Assembly (NCBI GenBank): GCA_938030705.1
Contig: CALHIR010000004.1
Span: 1-61,676, forward strand
Source of the DNA: Candidatus Poseidoniaceae archaeon
GTDB lineage: Archaea; Thermoplasmatota; Poseidoniia; Poseidoniales; Poseidoniaceae
Direction of reading: 5' to 3'
Length of the DNA stretch: 61,676 nucleotides
Shown: positions 58,466-61,676 of the stretch, piece after piece
Numbering within the stretch: position 1 is the stretch's first letter
Layout of the letters: the number at the start of each line of letters is the position of its first letter
Translations under genes and position numbers: made by a program
The notes under the pieces: model-generated
The model's input: only the letters and a program-made list of their open reading frames with translations
What the model was told of the DNA's origin: nothing
Database searches by the model: none

Positions 58466-61102
58466 TCAACCCTCGGCCCTGATGGTTTGGTCCACACCAC
58501 ACGCAGGGCAAGCCACCAAAGCATGTTGGATACCTGCGGGGATGTCGAGCTCGAAAACGGCCTGGCAACTGCTGCAGGGATGACGGACCGCTTTGGGGGC
58601 AGGGGCCGGTGGTGGCGTCGGAGCCGGCGGCGAGGGGGCCGAAGGCGCTGGCGTTTCGGGTACGGCCACAGAGGACTGCGGGGCAGGAGCCATGGCAGGA
58701 GCCGAGGAAGTGGCAGGGAGCAATTCATCGCTTGCATCCATCGGCAACGCAACGCTTGATGCTGGAGAAGCGGTTATTGGGTCGTTCGCCGAAGGAAGAG
58801 CCACCGCCATGGTGGCTTGGCTGGCCTGGTCCACGGGCACTGAAACGGCACTTGGTGCATCGGCAGGAAGGGCCGAGGCCCCAGCGATTTCTTCAACCAA
58901 ATCATCGAGTGAATCGTTCATCGGCGTGGCCCCACCATCCCCTGACAATAACGCCGCCGCTTCGGAAGCAGCTTGCTGACTGGCCTGCGAAAGCGCAGGC
59001 TGTGCGTAGGCTGCTTGAGCGAAACCAGCATTTGGGTCAGCGGTCGTCGTGGTGGACCCGTAAATCGCTTCCATTTCGGCCTGCTTTTGCGCTGCGATGC
59101 GTTCCTCCTCAGAAACCACCTCGCCCAGGTCCAAGCCGGCGTAATCAGCAGGTTTTGAGAGCATGGAGAGTTTGGTCCGTTGTGCGGTCAAGGCCATGTG
59201 TGCTCGGGCGTCTTCCCTGCTGAGCCCACGTTCGATCAGGAGGTTGAACCCCCGGTTGCGCTGGACGGCTCGGTTGATTCCCAAGGCACCGGCACCGACC
59301 ACCAGAAGCGCTCCGAGCGCCATGATCGGCCCCCTGTAGGAGACCGAGGTCGAGGGTGAAGAAGCGACGTTGACCGAAAAGGCATACTCTTCGGAGTTGT
59401 TTGAACCGTCGAAGACGGTGACCACGATTTCTTTCAAACCGGGGCTGTCAAAGACGACGATCGGTTTCAATCCAATCCGGTCGGGATCGTCTTTGGTGTT
59501 GCCGTTACCGTCGGTATCCTTTGACGGTTGCAAGTCCCAATGCACACGGAGGGCCGAATCAGGGTCAAAATCATCGCTGACGGCGACTTCGAAATCCAAG
59601 GATTCGCCTGCCGTTGATGTGGTTGGGAAAGCCGCCAAGAGAGGGATATCGAAGGACGGAATGGTCGGGTCAACCGATTTCACCACGGCCGTGGCGTTTC
59701 CGGTGTTGCCGCTCACATCACTGACGGTCAGCAGAACATTGTAGTCTCGTAATTCGTTCGGGGTGAAGGAGAACACCGACGTGTTTTCGGTGGTTTGCCC
59801 GTCAACCGTCCAATCGCACCGTGCAACTTGGTGGTCGTCGGTGCTGCTTGAGCACGACATCTCAATGGGGTTGTTGATGTTCACGCGCCATCCGTCCGAA
59901 ATCAATGAGACGTTGGTACCGCTCGCTCCGACGCCGGCGATGGGCGAAACGGTGTCTTGGACGGAGACCGTATAGGTGGCGGTTGCTTCATCCCCGGAGG
60001 GAGCGGTCATCTTCACCGTGACCGTTTTCGTTCCGGGCGTTGACCAGGTGGCTTCAACGCTGAGGCCGCTGACGTCCGGGTCGTTGGTCGGATTGCCGTC
60101 CTCGTTGACGTCTACGCTGGCATCGAGGTCCCATGTGAACGTGCCCTGTTGGTTCAGACGGTTGGGCGTTGAGGAGGCATCCAACGTGATGGATTCACCA
60201 AGGGAGACGGTCGCCATCTGTTGGTCCGTCACCGTTGGTGTGAGCGGCGGGGCCAATTCCAATCGGACCGTCATTCGAAGGGGTTCGGTTCCGTTCCCGC
60301 CGCCCAACGGGTTATCGGTGTTGTCGACCACCAGAAGCAGTTCCTCGCCCTCAAAGGTGGAAGGCACCTGCCAGGTCAGCGATTGAGGAGATTCAACCGC
60401 TTGAAGAGCGCCGCCCTGAATGAACTGGACACCGATACCTCCGGAGGTGTAGCGGTCGTGCATGGTTCGCGTTTGGAGGTAAACATCGCCAACAAAAGTC
60501 AAATCCCACGCAGAGAGGACGACGGTGGTACCGGCATCCAAACGCAGGTCATCGCCCGAAAGGAGGACCTCGTAGCCACCTGCATCAATCGCCAGCATAT
60601 CGTGATAGGGCGTCCAGTAGGCTTGGGTGAGTTGTGCAACGGAAGCAGAGACCGTGCTGCGAAGACCGCCTTGGTCGCCTTGGCTCGCATCGCCGTCGTG
60701 TGCGCTGTTATCCAAGACCATGTACCAGCGCTTGGCGTTGATGGAAGGCGGCACCTTCCAGTGGAATTCAAGAGCACCAAGGGCCGATTCAGTGCTGGCC
60801 GGTTGGGCCATGACCGAGCGATAGGATTGGCCCAATTCGTAGGGCTGGATGCTGTTTTCATCGAAAAAGAGCAAATCGATGGCGTCGTTGACCACGATGA
60901 CGCTCATGTCGTAGACATCACCCGGTTGCAAAACACCGAGGTCGACGATCACGCACACATCGGGGTCGATGTCCAAGGTCGGCGGAAGGCTGGCTCCATC
61001 TTGCGTCAAGCACGATGGAGGGGCTCGTCCTTGGTCGGCTTGGACACCCATCGGGGCAGCAAACAGAAGCAGCACAAGAGCCCATGCCGTCAGCCAACGC
61101 AT
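58466..61102 (-). CDS. Surface protein: PKD-type domains, one membrane helix, Pro/Ala-rich tail and zinc ribbon
   Basis: The 878-residue protein has a signal peptide (LTAWALVLLLFAAPMGVQA), an outer part with an N-terminal beta domain that includes DVYDMSV and W-rich strands, and two homologous PKD-like units that carry calcium-type loops: VDVNEDGNPTNDPDVSGL and KDTDGNGNTKDDPDRIGL. A membrane helix lies near 589-612, followed by a short helical segment, a very long Ala/Pro/Ser-rich linker and a terminal zinc ribbon (CSSC and CPACG). ATG at 61102 has GGGGATGG about nine bases upstream; ATG at 61126, one base after the RNase Z stop, would add eight residues. Confidence 0.78.
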   Translation of the reverse strand: MRWLTAWALVLLLFAAPMGVQADQGRAPPSCLTQDGASLPPTLDIDPDVCVIVDLGVLQPGDVYDMSVIVVNDAIDLLFFDENSIQPYELGQSYRSVMAQPASTESALGALEFHWKVPPSINAKRWYMVLDNSAHDGDASQGDQGGLRSTVSASVAQLTQAYWTPYHDMLAIDAGGYEVLLSGDDLRLDAGTTVVLSAWDLTFVGDVYLQTRTMHDRYTSGGIGVQFIQGGALQAVESPQSLTWQVPSTFEGEELLLVVDNTDNPLGGGNGTEPLRMTVRLELAPPLTPTVTDQQMATVSLGESITLDASSTPNRLNQQGTFTWDLDASVDVNEDGNPTNDPDVSGLSVEATWSTPGTKTVTVKMTAPSGDEATATYTVSVQDTVSPIAGVGASGTNVSLISDGWRVNINNPIEMSCSSSTDDHQVARCDWTVDGQTTENTSVFSFTPNELRDYNVLLTVSDVSGNTGNATAVVKSVDPTIPSFDIPLLAAFPTTSTAGESLDFEVAVSDDFDPDSALRVHWDLQPSKDTDGNGNTKDDPDRIGLKPIVVFDSPGLKEIVVTVFDGSNNSEEYAFSVNVASSPSTSVSYRGPIMALGALLVVGAGALGINRAVQRNRGFNLLIERGLSREDARAHMALTAQRTKLSMLSKPADYAGLDLGEVVSEEERIAAQKQAEMEAIYGSTTTTADPNAGFAQAAYAQPALSQASQQAASEAAALLSGDGGATPMNDSLDDLVEEIAGASALPADAPSAVSVPVDQASQATMAVALPSANDPITASPASSVALPMDASDELLPATSSAPAMAPAPQSSVAVPETPAPSAPSPPAPTPPPAPAPKAVRHPCSSCQAVFELDIPAGIQHALVACPACGVDQTIRAEG

Positions 61103-61127
61103 GGATGTTCCATCCCCGCTGTTCATT

Positions 61128-61676
61128 TCAACGATTGGGTGGGATGTGCGCCGTTGCCCACCCATCCCGTTGCCAAACCAGATGGGTCAATTCACCATCG
61201 TCGCCAACCACCAAACGGTCGTTGTCGTTCAGCGCCACCACGGCCACACCTTCAGCGGCTGCTTCAGCGGCTGCTTCAGCCTCACCTGCGGACACCGACT
61301 CGTCTTTGATGCGATTGCTGTAGTGCGTCAGCGCAAGGTAGGTGGCGCCGACGGCATGAGCCGATGCCACCGCTCCAGTAGCCGTTGAATGCATGTGTTC
61401 CTCGGCCTTGTCCTGTTGCTGTTCAAGATAGGTGGCCTCGTGAATCAAGAGCGTGGGTGCAATCGAAGCCTCCCATGCTTCGGGCGTGGCGGCCGTATCA
61501 CCAGAAATGAGAACGCTAACCGCCGCTCGCTCACCGCCACGGAACCAAGAGGCTGCGATGGTCTCGCCGTTGGCGTCGGTGATGTTCTCGCCCCGCGCAA
61601 CCATGGCTCGTTGCTTGGTCGTGAGTTGCATTTCGTCTGCCCTCGCTCGGTCAAATTTACCGGCCATGGCGTGTTG
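61128..61676 (-). CDS. rnz: Ribonuclease Z, C-terminal part (gene cut by the window end)
   Basis: The frame is open to the window edge, so the N-terminal metallo-beta-lactamase HxHxDH part lies outside. What is present has the tail motifs of RNase Z, the tRNA 3'-end endonuclease: LISGDTAAT with the metal-binding Asp, LLIHEATYLEQQQDKAEEH, the HSTATGAVASAHAVGATY helix and LTHYSNRI. An alanine/glutamate-rich stretch (EAEAAAEAAAEGV) follows and is not standard. The downstream PKD gene starts one or 25 bases after its stop. Coordinates of the start are unknown. Confidence 0.88.
   Translation of the reverse strand, partial: QHAMAGKFDRARADEMQLTTKQRAMVARGENITDANGETIAASWFRGGERAAVSVLISGDTAATPEAWEASIAPTLLIHEATYLEQQQDKAEEHMHSTATGAVASAHAVGATYLALTHYSNRIKDESVSAGEAEAAAEAAAEGVAVVALNDNDRLVVGDDGELTHLVWQRDGWATAHIPPNR

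Noticed and set aside
61128-61676. A complete 179-residue gene at the window end
   Set aside because: The reading frame stays open to the last base and only the C-terminal motifs of RNase Z are present, so the gene is cut by the window edge.

Overview
The window reads as a gene-dense piece of an archaeal chromosome. Archaeal markers include a Taw1-type wyosine enzyme with six cysteines spaced as in archaeal TYW1, the aIF1A / RIO1 / KH-domain translation group, an archaeal-type ribosomal protein uS2, and an 11-subunit-type complex I operon with a split nuoJ and no nuoEFG. TATA-like boxes lie about 25 bases before several start codons, which suggests leaderless mRNAs. Together with the many very large secreted beta-sandwich proteins, a subtilisin and fatty-acid enzymes, this suggests a marine heterotrophic euryarchaeon, most likely Marine Group II (Poseidoniales, Thermoplasmatota). 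That placement is inference; no 16S gene is present.

Layout. 1-7.6 kb: a small membrane hydrolase-like protein, a cupin, two tandem membrane paralogues, and a four-gene ABC exporter operon (ATPase, giant permease with pentapeptide repeats, second ATPase with zinc ribbon, DUF3817 protein). 7.6-13.7 kb: a two-helix membrane protein, an AlkB-like di-iron hydroxylase preceded by two tiny paralogous genes, Taw1, RmuC, a glutathione-transferase-like protein and GDP-mannose dehydratase. 13.9-15.4 kb: an overlapping three-gene unit coding an E1-like protein, a JAMM peptidase-like protein and a 78-residue helical protein. 15.4-23.7 kb: a fused beta-oxidation enzyme, glycosyltransferase, HxlR regulator, phosphatase, two winged-helix proteins, tRNA dihydrouridine synthase and uS2. 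23.8-31.3 kb: a Cas4-like nuclease with four membrane helices, a lipoprotein, two large surface proteins and the KH-domain protein. 31.3-45.2 kb: RIO1, aIF1A and the nuoABCDHIJJKLMN operon, all on the minus strand. 45.4-61.7 kb: an almost uninterrupted minus-strand run of giant secreted or membrane-anchored proteins (NTG-repeat protein, subtilisin, a 1562-residue orphan, a PKD-type protein), ending with the 3' part of RNase Z.

The genes suggest a cell that digests external protein (subtilisin), oxidises fatty acids and perhaps alkanes (AlkB-like enzyme, fused HAD/ECH), and feeds electrons from an unidentified donor into complex I. The most unusual points are a pair of canonical EF-hand calcium loops inserted in NuoL, the E1/JAMM operon, the membrane-embedded Cas4-like nuclease, the tandem mini-genes before the AlkB-like gene, and three surface proteins that share external beta domains, one membrane helix and a cytoplasmic zinc ribbon.

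No rRNA, tRNA, CRISPR array, insertion sequence or origin was recognised. No stretch above about 300 bases lacks a gene; the longest gaps (9586-9841 and 13690-13954) hold promoters only. Start codons were chosen by reading for Shine-Dalgarno motifs, TATA spacing and overlap with neighbours; they are not experimentally supported.
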